Source: CAVVKW01 sp963749035 (GTDB taxonomy: Bacteria > Verrucomicrobiota > Verrucomicrobiia > Chthoniobacterales > JAATET01). Taken from it: a stretch of DNA of 64,000 nucleotides. The DNA is taken from the NCBI GenBank assembly GCA_963749035.1, contig CAVVKW010000004.1:682001-746000 (forward strand), written 5' to 3'. Under the pieces are notes generated by a model. It did no database searches. It saw only the letters and a program-made list of their open reading frames with translations, and was not told the origin of the DNA. This document shows, one piece after another, positions 26,064 to 35,335 of the stretch; position 1 is the first letter of the stretch; every line of letters starts with the position of its first letter. A program made the position numbers and the translations under genes.

Positions 26064-26189
26064 GCCGAACGTCAAGCTCAGTCACCCCGAACGGGCGTGC
26101 GAAATGCGGAACGCAGTTCCGCCAAGTCGCGGTTACGAGTTGGGTGTGTCAGCACGCGGCTAGGGGTTGGCTGCAGCGCCTTGTTCGGT
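26064..26189 (-). repeat. attC site 44 (class B)
   Basis: Left core GCCGAAC, right core GTTCGGT. Confidence 0.9.
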
Positions 26190-26190
26190 C

Positions 26191-26451
26191 TCACCGAGTT
26201 TTGAGTATCCGGTCGTATTCGGCATGGGTTCCAATCCAGAACCAATAATGCACTCCCGACTCCAGTAGAGACAAGCTTCTGTAGTCATCTGTAATCCTGG
26301 CTGACCAAAAAGGTCCGACCTTCTTGAACTGCAATGAAGGATGCCGCGGATTGTCAGTCCAAAGTCGGTATTGCCTTCGAGCGCTGTTCTTGATGTTGCA
26401 TGGAAGGTTCGAATACGCCTTCCAAAACTTAGGAGTTGTTAACGACTTCAT
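26191..26451 (-). CDS. HigB/RelE-like toxin
   Basis: 86 residues. MKSLTTPKFWKAYSNLP, then ARRQYRLWTDNPRHPSLQFK, VGPFWSARITDDYRSL and HYWFWIGTHAEYDRIL. This is the RelE-superfamily pattern of compact toxins; the His near the end is a likely catalytic residue. It overlaps its antitoxin by 23 bp. It is the intact relative of the toxin broken by IS3 at 4776-6080. Confidence 0.85.
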   Translation of the reverse strand: MKSLTTPKFWKAYSNLPCNIKNSARRQYRLWTDNPRHPSLQFKKVGPFWSARITDDYRSLSLLESGVHYWFWIGTHAEYDRILKTR

Positions 26452-26650
26452 CGAGCGGCTTGACGCGATCGTTCATGATGTCGTCCCTCACTGAAGCAAG
26501 CAGCGAGTTCAGACGACCCGCTTTATGGTCGTCTTCAATCTGCTGGTCCCAATCCTCCCAGAGGCTCTCTTGTAGGCGATGGAACAGGTTCCACCGCTCG
26601 GAAGACGGCAGGCCTTCGATAGCGGATTCAATCTCTTGAAGATTACTCAC
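26429..26650 (-). CDS. putative antitoxin
   Basis: 73 residues. MSNLQEIESAIEGLPSSERW, then an acidic stretch WEDWDQQIEDDHKAGRL and a charged C-terminus. It has the same layout as the antitoxin at 6154-6369 and lies before its toxin. Confidence 0.78.
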   Translation of the reverse strand: MSNLQEIESAIEGLPSSERWNLFHRLQESLWEDWDQQIEDDHKAGRLNSLLASVRDDIMNDRVKPLDEVVNNS

Positions 26651-26697
26651 GAAGCGAAGATATCTACTTGTGTGATCGTCTCAAGCGTAAATTCAGG

Positions 26698-26823
26698 ACC
26701 GAACGTCAAGCTCAGCCACCCCGAACGGGCGTGCGAGCTACGGGTTGTGAACTGCTGGAAGAATCGCTTTCGAGCATCTGAGACGGAACGCGGCTAGGGG
26801 TTGGCTGCAGCGCCTTGTTAGAC
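26698..26823 (-). repeat. attC site 45 (class A)
   Basis: Left core ACCGAAC, right core GTTAGAC. Confidence 0.9.
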
Positions 26824-27143
26824 TGGTCAGGATAAAATGGTGAGCTGCGGAGAAGATGATCGAAAAACTGCGGAGTAGCTCATCGTGTGCTACAACAATG
26901 TACGCAGTCGAGAAACTGATCCTTTTCAGGATCTCCTGGTCGTATACAAGTGACAGTTGTGGCACTCGATGAGCCTCCCACAGCAGGGGGAACGTTGAAT
27001 GCGTGATAGGCTCCCGTGCCGAAGGATTTCACGGATGCTACAATATGGAGAGTTATTCTCTCATGCTCGTTCTTTGATCGCCCGATCAACTCTTCGCAAT
27101 CGAGCGCCTGTTGGAGACGGAAGTCGCAATGCAGTATCAGGAA
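26824..27143. repeat. ORF-less cassette, family 3, copy 6
   Basis: Palindrome 26878-26974, with one arm mismatch (GTGCTACAAC). Its right half matches copy 1 (8618-8937). Confidence 0.85.
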
Positions 27144-27269
27144 GTCTAACGTCAAGCTCAGCCACCCTGAGCAGGCGGACGAGCTACAGGTGGCAGATTC
27201 CTGCAGATTGAACGGTCGTCAACCCGAAACGCCCCGCGGCTAGGGGTTGGCTGCAGCGCCTTGTTAGAG
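27144..27269 (-). repeat. attC site 46 (class D)
   Basis: Left core GTCTAAC, right core GTTAGAG. Confidence 0.9.
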
Positions 27270-27273
27270 CTAA

Positions 27274-28107
27274 TTATTTGAGGACAACGGTCTTTCTAAC
27301 AGTTTTCGATGCGCCCTTGGTATCTGTTGCTACCACAATAATTTTGTATTTTCCGGCTTTGCGGATTTTCGTCTTGGTTCGCCACTTCTCAAGGCCTCGC
27401 ACGCGAAGAGACTTCCTTCCAACTTTGACGGTGATGGAAGCCAGGCCATCCAAATCAAAAGCTGTCCCTGAAACTAGGAGTTTTTTCGATTTCAGAGATC
27501 GTCCTTTTGGATTTTTAAGCCGCAATTTGGGCGAAAGATTCGGCGGTGTAGGTGGAACAGTGTTAAACGTTAGTGCATCGAGGATGCCGAAGCTTCCGAA
27601 TGATTGAGGAGTATATGCGACGACGAATGATATATCAGCAGAAGCTGATGCGACATCCATAATCTCTACCTGACCGTTCAGAAGAGGCTGAGTCAGGTAG
27701 CTTTCAAGGAGATCCCCGGCTACGTTGTATGCCTCCAGTGTCCCGCGTTCCGTGACAATCGCGCTGCCAGCAGTAAACTTAATTGATACTGCGTCCGCTG
27801 GCTCCAAAAAATCAACGCGCAATCTTCGGCTTGACGGCCAAAATCCAATACCATCATGTCCGAAAACACGAATTCCAGTGGGAGCGGAGTCCGTGATCCC
27901 GGTGGCCTCGACCGTGAAGAAATCTGATGGAACATTCGTTCCGTTGGCAGTCCGCAGGATGGCGAGCGATGAAACATTGGTTAGTGGAGTGTTCTCTGGG
28001 TAAGAATCTGGCTCGATTGCAACTTCTGTAGCGAATGCTGCTATCAGAGGTGACAAAAGGACTGCTGCTGTCGTCGCGAGTGTGGGTGTTCTCATTGGTA
28101 TATGCAT
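27274..28107 (-). CDS. exported protein with C-terminal Ig-like domain
   Basis: 277 residues. Signal peptide (MRTPTLATTAAVLLSPLIAAFA, from the second Met), a jelly-roll-like middle (GFWPSSRRLRVDFLEPADAVSI, FVVAYTPQSFGSFGILDAL), then a basic Ig-like domain (LVSGTAFDLDGLASITVKVG...). The last domain resembles the C-terminus of the chromosomal protein at 57020-57853. Likely cell-surface. Stop TAA falls just before the core. Confidence 0.75.
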   Translation of the reverse strand: MHIPMRTPTLATTAAVLLSPLIAAFATEVAIEPDSYPENTPLTNVSSLAILRTANGTNVPSDFFTVEATGITDSAPTGIRVFGHDGIGFWPSSRRLRVDFLEPADAVSIKFTAGSAIVTERGTLEAYNVAGDLLESYLTQPLLNGQVEIMDVASASADISFVVAYTPQSFGSFGILDALTFNTVPPTPPNLSPKLRLKNPKGRSLKSKKLLVSGTAFDLDGLASITVKVGRKSLRVRGLEKWRTKTKIRKAGKYKIIVVATDTKGASKTVRKTVVLK

Positions 28108-28125
28108 ATGTATGTGTATTTATTG

Positions 28126-28250
28126 CTCTAACGTCAAGCTCAGCCACCCCGAACGGGCGACCGCAGAGAACAGATGATCAACTGCCGGTGGTGGGTGGCG
28201 CAACCCCAGGAGCGAAGCGGATAGGGGTTGGCTGCAGCGCCTTGTTCGGG
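28126..28250 (-). repeat. attC site 47 (class D)
   Basis: Left core CTCTAAC, right core GTTCGGG. Confidence 0.9.
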
Positions 28251-28630
28251 CAGTAACCGATCTCCGTCTGATTGCTCTCCTATCTCAAACCAACCCCGTA
28301 TGGATTGGGCTGAATTGAATTGATGCTTTTTCAGGTGAATTCGACAAGAAACCAATTCGCCTCTCATGGAAATAGTTGGAGCATAAGTCGATGGGGGAAT
28401 GCGGGAGTTCCTATTCTGCCCGTTGCAAAGAGACATCTTGGACGAGCGTCGAGACGGTGGATACGGATTCAGTGATTCAGGGTTTTCCGGTTGGAGTCTG
28501 GAGAAGATCCGAAGTGCAGCGGAACGCCGCATTCGAACTCAGTGCTCAGATGCTACCCGATGTAGTCCGATCAAAGTTGAAATGCGGAGGGTTGTTGCAG
28601 TCGAACTGCATATTTTCACGAATTATGAAG
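28251..28630. other. cassette without a convincing gene
   Basis: Cores GTTCGGG and CCCGAAC. A 130-codon minus-strand frame (28140-28532) ends in PEQGAAANP, but its start is far from the core and an ATG nearer the core (MQFDCNNPPHF) meets a stop after about 22 codons. It may be a frameshifted gene whose later part reads SMRGELVSCRIHLKKHQF. No repeat of it elsewhere in the array. Confidence 0.4.
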
Positions 28631-28756
28631 CCCGAACGTCAAGCTCAGCCACCCCGATCGGGCGTGCGAGCTACGGGTTGTAATCTACTGAAAGTGACCC
28701 TTTCGAATATCTGAAACGGAGCGCGGCTAGGGGTTGGCTGCAGCGCCTTGTTAGAC
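28631..28756 (-). repeat. attC site 48 (class A)
   Basis: Left core CCCGAAC, right core GTTAGAC. Confidence 0.9.
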
Positions 28757-29075
28757 TGGTCAGGATAAAATGGTGAGCTGCGGAGAAGATGATCGAAAAA
28801 CTGCGGACCAGCTCATCGTGTGCCACAACAATGTACGCAGTCGAGAAACTGATCCTTTTCAGGATCTCCCGGTCGTATACAAGTGGCAGTTGTGGCACTC
28901 GATGAGCCTCCCACAGCAGGGGGAACGTTGAATGCGTGATAGGCTCCCGCGCCGAAGGCTTCCACGGATGCTACGATCTGGACAATTATTCTTTATGCTC
29001 GTTCTTTGATCGCCCGATCGATTCTTCGCAATCGAATGCCTGTTGGAAACGGAGGTTGCAATGCAGTATCAGGAA
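28757..29075. repeat. ORF-less cassette, family 3, copy 7
   Basis: Palindrome 28811-28907. attC plus body closely match 18538-18982. Confidence 0.85.
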
Positions 29076-29201
29076 GTCTAACGTCAAGCTCAGCCACCCC
29101 GAACGGGCGACCGCAGAGAACAGGTGATCAACTGCCTGTGGCGGGTCCGCGCAACCCCAGGAGCGAAGCGGATAGGGGTTGGCTGCAGCGCCTTGTTAGC
29201 C
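29076..29201 (-). repeat. attC site 49 (class D)
   Basis: Left core GTCTAAC, right core GTTAGCC. Confidence 0.9.
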
Positions 29202-29780
29202 CTTCAGGATTCCAAATACGTCTATCGGGTCCGACCGATACGAAAGCTGAATTTGGTATATATTAGTTTTCAGTCGCTGCGGCCATCTGTTATGCAAAAA
29301 CTTTTGAAGCTTCTGACTATATAGATGTCCGCTCAATATAAAGAGACCAGATAATGCTTCGAGTGTATTTCTGAGATTCGCTTTTTCGAAATTTTTGTAT
29401 CGCTCGTGTTTGACCTCATTGTAGGCCTTCCACCAAATTGGATTGTCGCCCGTGTCCCAGGACGCCCACGGCACGAACTCAAGATCAGTTTCATCAACGC
29501 GAACAGTGCCTTTCACGAAATTTGGCATTTTTGCAAGTATCAGCTCTTTGTAACTGTCAATGTTTGGACGCTTGATTGAGATTCCGTGAAGCTCAAAGTA
29601 GACTTTGAACAGCGTGTCTATCTCTGATCCAATTCTGAGGAGCAGCTGGGCGTATTCGATCGAAAACGTGGCGGCATTATTCGAATTGATGCAGACATAG
29701 CGATCTGTCGCAAAAAAATCCTGCTCTAATGCAAGGAAATATGTCCAGTATTCCGGTGTGTTGGGGTGTCGGGGTTGCAT
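29196..29780 (-). CDS. helical protein, possibly HEPN-like
   Basis: 194 residues, mostly helical. IWWKAYNEVKHERYKNFEKA followed by NLRNTLEALSGLFILSGHL recalls AbiV/HEPN-like proteins, where a K/R and His sit on one helix (NEVKHER here). I am not sure of the family. ATG at 29780 is chosen; an in-frame GTG in attC would add nine residues. Stop TAA in the core. Confidence 0.6.
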   Translation of the reverse strand: MQPRHPNTPEYWTYFLALEQDFFATDRYVCINSNNAATFSIEYAQLLLRIGSEIDTLFKVYFELHGISIKRPNIDSYKELILAKMPNFVKGTVRVDETDLEFVPWASWDTGDNPIWWKAYNEVKHERYKNFEKANLRNTLEALSGLFILSGHLYSQKLQKFLHNRWPQRLKTNIYQIQLSYRSDPIDVFGILKG

Positions 29781-29785
29781 TTTGG

Positions 29786-29911
29786 GGCTAACGTCAAGCT
29801 CAGCCACCCTGAACGAGCGTGCGAGCTACGGGTTGTGAACTACTGAAAGAATCGCTTTCGAGCATCTGAGACGGAACGCGGCTAGGGGTTGGCTGCAGCG
29901 TCTTGATGGAC
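29786..29911 (-). repeat. attC site 50 (class A, GATGGAC core)
   Basis: Left core GGCTAAC, right core GATGGAC. Confidence 0.9.
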
Positions 29912-30240
29912 AGAATTTCATCGAGTCGCCGCCTGGCAATCGAGCTATCAAACCTTCGAATGATGCGCTTATCGAGTGACACGACAACACACGCGAACGG
30001 ATTGATGGTCTTTTGCAGGGTTGCCCGTGGCATACAGGTTGCCGTCGTGGCGGTCGATGAGCTCTCCAGCAACGGAAGTGTGAATGTCTCGGTGGAGGTG
30101 AATGTGAAGGTGAAGGTGAAGGTGAAGAAACGCTGATCCAAAGGAAGTGAATATCAATATGACTGCTGAACGCCTTGCAGACGGTTACGCACCCATTTTC
30201 CTTTCTGGCGTTCGCATACGAAGAATCCGCATTTCATTCT
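29912..30240. repeat. ORF-less cassette, family 2, copy 9
   Basis: Palindrome 29967-30062. Longest hexamer run of the family (GGTGAA-type, six units with one change). AAAGGAAGTGA and ATG at 30159. Confidence 0.85.
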
Positions 30241-30369
30241 GTCCATCGTCAAGCTCAGTCACCCCGAACACGGGACCGAACTTGCATGGTGGACGTTGGA
30301 TGGAATGGCGGAAGTCAGAACAACTGCGCCGTGTCGCGGCTAGGGGTTGGCTGCAGCGCCTTGTTCGGT
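30241..30369 (-). repeat. attC site 51 (class E)
   Basis: Left core GTCCATC, right core GTTCGGT. Confidence 0.9.
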
Positions 30370-30753
30370 CGTATCTTTTACAATTTCTATATGGTCGTCG
30401 CTATTGGGAGCTGAATCAACGATCTTATTTTTGCCGAATGACCATATGATCATCCTATCTGAGCGATGAGCGAACACATACGGAGTCCCCCATGGATCAA
30501 CAAACCGGCCTTCCGAATCGATACTCCTTCTAGGAAACTTGATATACTGAATATTCCCGTCTTTGCCATCTAGCTTCCGTGAGATCTCAATATTTGATCC
30601 TTGTGGAAAGGTGCCTTCGCGCGACTGATATCGTTGGATCGCTACCGCGAGGGTGCTCAGCTCTGAATCGATCCTAGATACATTTTCCGACTGGACGCAC
30701 GCAGATGTCGAAATGCATATAGAAAGAAGAAGATTGGCGGAGGAGCGAATCAC
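30340..30753 (-). CDS. GspG-like pseudopilin domain, exported
   Basis: About 137 residues. Apparent GTG start, then a hydrophobic segment (SSANLLLSICISTSAC, a possible lipobox). The body matches the type II secretion GspG C-terminal domain: LAVAIQRYQSREGTFPQG, then DPWGTPYVFAHRSDRMIIWSFGKN with the aspartates that bind calcium in GspG. A prepilin peptidase site is not visible. Ends with TTEQGAAANP encoded by attC. Confidence 0.7.
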   Translation of the reverse strand: MIRSSANLLLSICISTSACVQSENVSRIDSELSTLAVAIQRYQSREGTFPQGSNIEISRKLDGKDGNIQYIKFPRRSIDSEGRFVDPWGTPYVFAHRSDRMIIWSFGKNKIVDSAPNSDDHIEIVKDTTEQGAAANP

Positions 30754-30767
30754 GGCGAAGTTTTTGG

Positions 30768-30893
30768 ACCGAACGTCAAGCTCAGCCACCCTGAACGGGC
30801 GAGCGAAATGCGGAACGCAGTTCCGCTAGGTAGCGGCTACGAGTTGGGTGTGTCAGCACGCGGCTAAGGGTTGGCTGCAGCGCCTTGTTCGGT
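30768..30893 (-). repeat. attC site 52 (class B)
   Basis: Cores ACCGAAC and GTTCGGT. Confidence 0.9.
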
Positions 30894-31667
30894 CTTCAGG
30901 ATTTCGCTTTGAAGCTGGTTGATTGTCAAAAACGGATTGGAACGATGAATCATCCTGTGACAATTAGAGCATACGATAGCTAGATCTTCGATCCCAGTAG
31001 TAGTCCTCTCAGTTAGTGAATGAAGGGGAATCAGGTGATGCACTTCGCAATAATCAACGCCTATCGGGCCGTAGAAGAGTTCAAAATCGAAGTTGCAACA
31101 TTCACATTGCAGTTTTGCGCCCGTAGAGAGAATTGATTGCTTTTTGTCTTTGATGACAGATCGATCTCGTTCCCTGATAAAATGGACGCGTGCGACCAAT
31201 CCGCCCTCTTCTCGGCGAACGACATCGTCAACTTCCAAATCTGGTGCATGCTCGATCTTGGTATCTGTATCAAGAAAATCGGGAGTGAAGCAGATGGCGT
31301 AAGGCCGTAAGAAATCATCTCGGAGCGGCTTGTTTGAATTGACGAGCGTGAGTCGTGAGAGCGGGGGAACTTGTGAAATGGGCGTAAGGCCGGAATAATC
31401 AACCTTGGTGTGTCCATCATCATCGATTTCAAGAGATCGAATGCATGCCCAATATCGAAGTCCATCGATGTGGTCTCCATATGCCAAGATTAGTGGAAAT
31501 TCTTGATCTGCCTCGGCTGCTTCTTTAAGCATTGTATAGGCTGTCGCCCAACTCTTGCGTTCTATGAACGAACCAGTGCCACCACTCTTGTATATTGAAT
31601 CAAGCTCGTTGGAATGGCGGATCGTGTAAACTGACTTTGCGTATAGGGATTCATTCATAAATTGCAT
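30864..31667 (-). CDS. HNH endonuclease (McrA-like)
   Basis: 267 residues. The C-terminal third is an HNH nuclease: CECCNFDFELFYG, then DYCEVHHLIPLHSL and DLAIVCSNCHRMIHR, with zinc-binding cysteines and the catalytic His. The N-terminal two thirds (about 1-165) look like a substrate-recognition domain of the kind seen in modification-dependent restriction enzymes. A role in defence against modified or foreign DNA is a fair inference. It ends with the attC tail KTEQGAAANP. Confidence 0.85.
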   Translation of the reverse strand: MQFMNESLYAKSVYTIRHSNELDSIYKSGGTGSFIERKSWATAYTMLKEAAEADQEFPLILAYGDHIDGLRYWACIRSLEIDDDGHTKVDYSGLTPISQVPPLSRLTLVNSNKPLRDDFLRPYAICFTPDFLDTDTKIEHAPDLEVDDVVRREEGGLVARVHFIRERDRSVIKDKKQSILSTGAKLQCECCNFDFELFYGPIGVDYCEVHHLIPLHSLTERTTTGIEDLAIVCSNCHRMIHRSNPFLTINQLQSEILKTEQGAAANP

Positions 31668-31668
31668 G

Positions 31669-31794
31669 ACCGAACGTCAAGCTCAGCCACCCCGATCGGG
31701 TGTTCGAACTACTGATTGTGATCTGCTGATAGAATCGCATTCGAGCATCTGAGACGGAACGCGGCTAGGGGTTGGCTGCAGCGCCTTGTTCGAC
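31669..31794 (-). repeat. attC site 53 (class A)
   Basis: Left core ACCGAAC, right core GTTCGAC. Confidence 0.9.
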
Positions 31795-32160
31795 TGTATC
31801 GGATGGCGGTCCGGAAAGGTGTTCGAGCTACACTGGGAATTGCATTCGTCTTACCAAATCGCGAAGCCACTTTCATGTTTCAGCGAATCCTAAGAAAAGG
31901 GTTCGACTCGGAAGGCATATATCTCGCGAACGCGGAAGGGATGAGGGCTGGATGTGGCCGGAACGAGTAGGGATCAAGCTACGAAATTTTTTTCATCCGC
32001 CGGAGGCTGTAGACGAACATCGGTCGAAATCCGGTGGAGCCGATCTTGTCTTCGGGGTGGCCTCTCAAGTCGTCGCAGTCTGAACCAATGGTAGTTTGCC
32101 GGGTTTGCCGTCAGCTACAGAATACCGAATTTACTCATCTGCCGGAGGCTGCATCATGAA
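31795..32160. repeat. ORF-less cassette, family 1, copy 13
   Basis: A variant with a changed left quarter (GGAATTGCATTCGTCTTACC). The right three quarters are standard family 1. Confidence 0.83.
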
Positions 32161-32286
32161 GTCGAACGTCAAGCTCAGCCACCCCGAACGGGCGTTCGAG
32201 CTACGGGTTGTGAACTGCTGGAAGAATCGCTTTCGAGCATCTGAGACGGAACGCGGCTAGGGGTTGGCTGCAGCGTCTTGATGGAC
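32161..32286 (-). repeat. attC site 54 (class A, GATGGAC core)
   Basis: Left core GTCGAAC, right core GATGGAC. Confidence 0.9.
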
Positions 32287-32603
32287 AGAATTTTATTGAA
32301 CCGCCGCCTGGCAATCGAGGTATCAAACCTTCGAATGATGCGCTCATCGAGTGACACGACAACAAACGCAAACGGATTGATGGTTTTTCGGAGGTTTGCC
32401 CGTGGCATACAGGTTGCCGTCGTGGCGGTCGATGAGCTCTCCAGCAACGGAAGTGTGAATGTCTCGGTGTAGGTAAAGGTGAAGGTGAAGGGAAGCTGAT
32501 CCAAAGGAAGTGAATATCAATATGACTGCTGAACGCCTTGCAGACGGTTACGCACCCATTTTCCTTTCTGGCGTTCGCATACGAAGAATCCGCATTTCAT
32601 TCT
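32287..32603. repeat. ORF-less cassette, family 2, copy 10
   Basis: Palindrome 32342-32437. AAAGGAAGTGA and ATG at 32521. Confidence 0.85.
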
Positions 32604-32729
32604 GTCCATCGTCAAGCTCAGTCACCCTGAACGGGCGGGCGAACTGAGGGTTGTGATCTGCTGGAGGCGGATCGTGGAGTAAAGCTGGGCATGGAGCGGC
32701 TAAGGGTTGGCTGCAGCGCCTTGTTAGGC
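32604..32729 (-). repeat. attC site 55 (class F)
   Basis: Left core GTCCATC, right core GTTAGGC. Confidence 0.9.
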
Positions 32730-33281
32730 CCTTTTCGCTAATCCCATCGCGATCAACGCTTCTACTGATAAAATCGTTGGATGATAGATGAAATCGTCGG
32801 ATACCTCGTCCTGAAACCACAAAATCTCCCCGGCATCTGACGGACGACCATCTGAATAAGAAATTACCGACTGGATCGTCGCGTCGACCATCTCGCCGCT
32901 GCAGAAAGTGATCCAGCAATGCATTTCTACGTGGTCTGGGTCCGGATATCTTGATGAAATCCACCTGATAATATCCTCTCTTGAATGTTTGAAATACTCG
33001 TGGCCTTGATGCTCTACCCATCCGAGTGTGAGATAACACGGGGTGTCATGGAAGCAGTCAAAGAATACATTGTATAAAAATTCGTGGACCGAGAAACACT
33101 TTAGGAGAAACTGGTTTAAATCTTGCCCATGATACTTGGTTCGCAGTTGATGAAGTGCCGCATCACAAAAGCTCGAAGACAGATATTTGCGTTTGCTATA
33201 GGAATCTGGTGGGAGTGGGGGGATGTTGATACCGAGTTTCGTGGTAAACTCATGGGCGGCGATCCATTCGCGAGATAACAT
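32724..33281 (-). CDS. protein of unknown function, copy 1
   Basis: 185 residues, cytoplasmic, with many aromatic residues and His/Cys (FHDTPCYLTLGWVEHQGHEYF, VEMHCWITFCSGEMVDATI). I do not recognise a family; an immunity- or SUKH-like role is possible but only a guess. The same protein is encoded at 44282-44839. Stop TAA in the core. Confidence 0.7.
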   Translation of the reverse strand: MLSREWIAAHEFTTKLGINIPPLPPDSYSKRKYLSSSFCDAALHQLRTKYHGQDLNQFLLKCFSVHEFLYNVFFDCFHDTPCYLTLGWVEHQGHEYFKHSREDIIRWISSRYPDPDHVEMHCWITFCSGEMVDATIQSVISYSDGRPSDAGEILWFQDEVSDDFIYHPTILSVEALIAMGLAKRA

Positions 33282-33290
33282 GGTGATTTG

Positions 33291-33416
33291 GCCTAACGTC
33301 AAGCTCAGCCACCCCGAACGAGCTTCCGAGGTATGGATTGATGTATGTTGGAGGAAGAGCTTTCGAACGTCGAAAACGGAGGGCGGCTAGGGGTTGGCTG
33401 CAGCGCCTTGTTAGAC
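33291..33416 (-). repeat. attC site 56 (class A)
   Basis: Left core GCCTAAC, right core GTTAGAC. Confidence 0.9.
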
Positions 33417-33734
33417 TGGTCAGGATGAAATGGTGAGCTGCGGAGAAGATCATCGAAAACTGCGGACCAGCTCATCGTGTGCCACAACAATGTACGCAGT
33501 CGAGAAACTGATGTCTTTCAGGATCTCCCGGTCGTATACAAGTGACAGTTGTGGCACTCGATGAGCCTCCCACAGCAGGGGGAACGTTGAATGCGTAATA
33601 GGTTCCCGCGCCGAAGGCTTCCACGGATGCTACGATCTGGACAATTATTCTTTATGCTCGTTCTTTGATCGGCCGATCAATTCTTCGCAATCGAATGCCT
33701 GTTGGAAACGGAAGTTGCAATGCAGTATCACGAA
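33417..33734. repeat. ORF-less cassette, family 3, copy 8
   Basis: Palindrome 33470-33566. Cores GTTAGAC and GTCTAAC. Confidence 0.85.
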
Positions 33735-33860
33735 GTCTAACGTCAAGCTCAGTCACCCCGAGCGGGCGTCCAAACTTCTGGTTGTGATCAACTTGAATCT
33801 GGTCGTTCGCCAACTCCGAGAACGAAGCGGCTAGGGGTTGACTGCAGCGCCTTGTTAGGT
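33735..33860 (-). repeat. attC site 57 (class C)
   Basis: Left core GTCTAAC, right core GTTAGGT. Confidence 0.9.
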
Positions 33861-33975
33861 CTTTGCGTAATTTTTGTCAATCTCGAGTGGGGCCGAATCT
33901 TCGCTCTGCTTCTTCAATGGTCATTAACGGAGTCTCTTTATCGGATGGCTTACTTCCCATGAGAACGGACATAAT

Positions 33976-34155
33976 CTAATATAGAATGATTCCGGGAAGA
34001 ATCCCGGTGAGAGCTGATGCCAGTATCCAAGCTCCGCGCAGCATGTCCGAATTCCAACTAAAATGTGCCGCTATGCCGCCGCATACACCTGAGATCTTTC
34101 GATCGTTGTCTGAGAGATGCAATGGTTCCGTCTTTTCTTGAGATGCTATATTCAT
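33976..34155 (-). pseudogene. PspC-domain protein, truncated copy 2
   Basis: Begins MNIASQEKTEPLHLSDNDRKISGVCGGIAAHF, the PspC signature, and continues to GILPGIILY. A TAG then replaces the Trp codon found in copy 1 (16926-17217), removing about 36 C-terminal residues. The 59-residue stub still holds most of the PspC helix pair, so partial function is possible. Confidence 0.78.
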
Positions 34156-34163
34156 TTTTGATG

Positions 34164-34289
34164 ACCTAACGTCAAGCTCAGTCACCCCGAACGGGTGTCC
34201 GAACTACTTGTTGTGATCTACTGCAATCTGGTCATCCGCCAATCCCGAGAGCGAAGCGGCTAGGGGTTGACTGCAGCGCCTTGTTAGCC
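34164..34289 (-). repeat. attC site 58 (class C)
   Basis: Left core ACCTAAC, right core GTTAGCC. Confidence 0.9.
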
Positions 34290-34294
34290 TGAAT

Positions 34295-34711
34295 TTATTG
34301 GGTTTCATTATGTCCCCAGTAAGTAACGGTGCGAAGGCCAATAAATATATGCTCCATGTAATCAAATTGCTTTTCTGTATCGGACATCAGTTCAGCAAAC
34401 TTTTTTATGTCAGGTTTAATGATGCGAATATAGCCAGATCCATTTTTCGCCGAAAATGTCAAAAATGCTCCTCCTGCATCAATTTTCTGAAGTTCTATAT
34501 CATCACGAGAAGCCCAATAATAATTTTCGCCAATTCGCGTAACTGAACATCTAAATTCAAGAGCTTTTTCTCGAACAAGCTTTTGCGGGGCTCGATCTAG
34601 ACCGCCTTCTTCAACCTTAAATGTCGGAACTCCGAGGAATGTCTTCTCTGCGTCTTGCGCAAAAGAGCCACTTATTGCAGCGAAGATGGCGATGGTGAAA
34701 AGAAGCTTCAT
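34295..34711 (-). CDS. exported protein, unknown function
   Basis: 138 residues from ATG at 34711. Signal peptide MKLLFTIAIFAAISGSFAQ. The mature part reads as a single beta-rich domain (LEFRCSVTRIGENYYWAS, SGYIRIIKPDIKKFAELM). No family recognised. Own stop a few bases before the core. Confidence 0.63.
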   Translation of the reverse strand: MKLLFTIAIFAAISGSFAQDAEKTFLGVPTFKVEEGGLDRAPQKLVREKALEFRCSVTRIGENYYWASRDDIELQKIDAGGAFLTFSAKNGSGYIRIIKPDIKKFAELMSDTEKQFDYMEHIFIGLRTVTYWGHNETQ

Positions 34712-34717
34712 TTTAAA

Positions 34718-34843
34718 GGCTAACGTCAAGCTCAGCCACCCCGAACGGGTGTCCAAACTACTGGTTTAAATCTGCTGGAGGTGACTCTTTCGAACATCTG
34801 AGACGGAACGCGGCTAGGGGTTGGCTGCAGCGCCTTGTTCGAC
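34718..34843 (-). repeat. attC site 59 (class A)
   Basis: Left core GGCTAAC, right core GTTCGAC. Confidence 0.9.
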
Positions 34844-35209
34844 TGTATCGGCTGCTGGTCCGGGAAAGTCATCGAGCTACTGGGAGCGTCGTATACTTTG
34901 GTTCAAATCGCGAAGCCACTTCTATGATTGGACGAATCCAGAGAGAAGGGTTCGACTTGTAAGGCATATATGTTACGAACGCGGAAGGGATGAGGGCTGG
35001 ATGTGGCCGTAACGAGTGGGGATCAAGCTACAAATCATTTTTCATCCGCCGGAGGCTGCTCACGGACATCGGTCGAAATCCGGTGGAGCCGATCTTGTCT
35101 TCGGGGTGGCCTCTCAAGTCGTCGCAGTCTGAACCAATGGTAGTTTGCCGGGTTTGCCGTCATCTACAGAATACCGAATTTACTCATCCGCCGGAGGCTG
35201 CATCATGAA
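34844..35209. repeat. ORF-less cassette, family 1, copy 14
   Basis: Standard family 1. Cores GTTCGAC and GTCGAAC. Confidence 0.85.
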
Positions 35210-35335
35210 GTCGAACGTCAAGCTCAGCCACCCCGAACAGATGGTCGAAATACTGATTGTGTTCTGATGAAGGTGACGCTTCCGAGCGTCTGAAAAGGAG
35301 AGCGGCTAGGGGTTGGCTGCAGCGCCTTGTTCGGC
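35210..35335 (-). repeat. attC site 60 (class A)
   Basis: Left core GTCGAAC, right core GTTCGGC. Confidence 0.9.

Noticed and set aside
29800..30141. Minus-strand ORFs of about 110 codons in family-2 cassettes (FTFTFTYTETFTLPLL...)
   Set aside because: They consist of the hexamer repeat, one arm of the palindrome and attC; the reading is an effect of near-identical copies rather than shown coding selection. I cannot fully exclude it.
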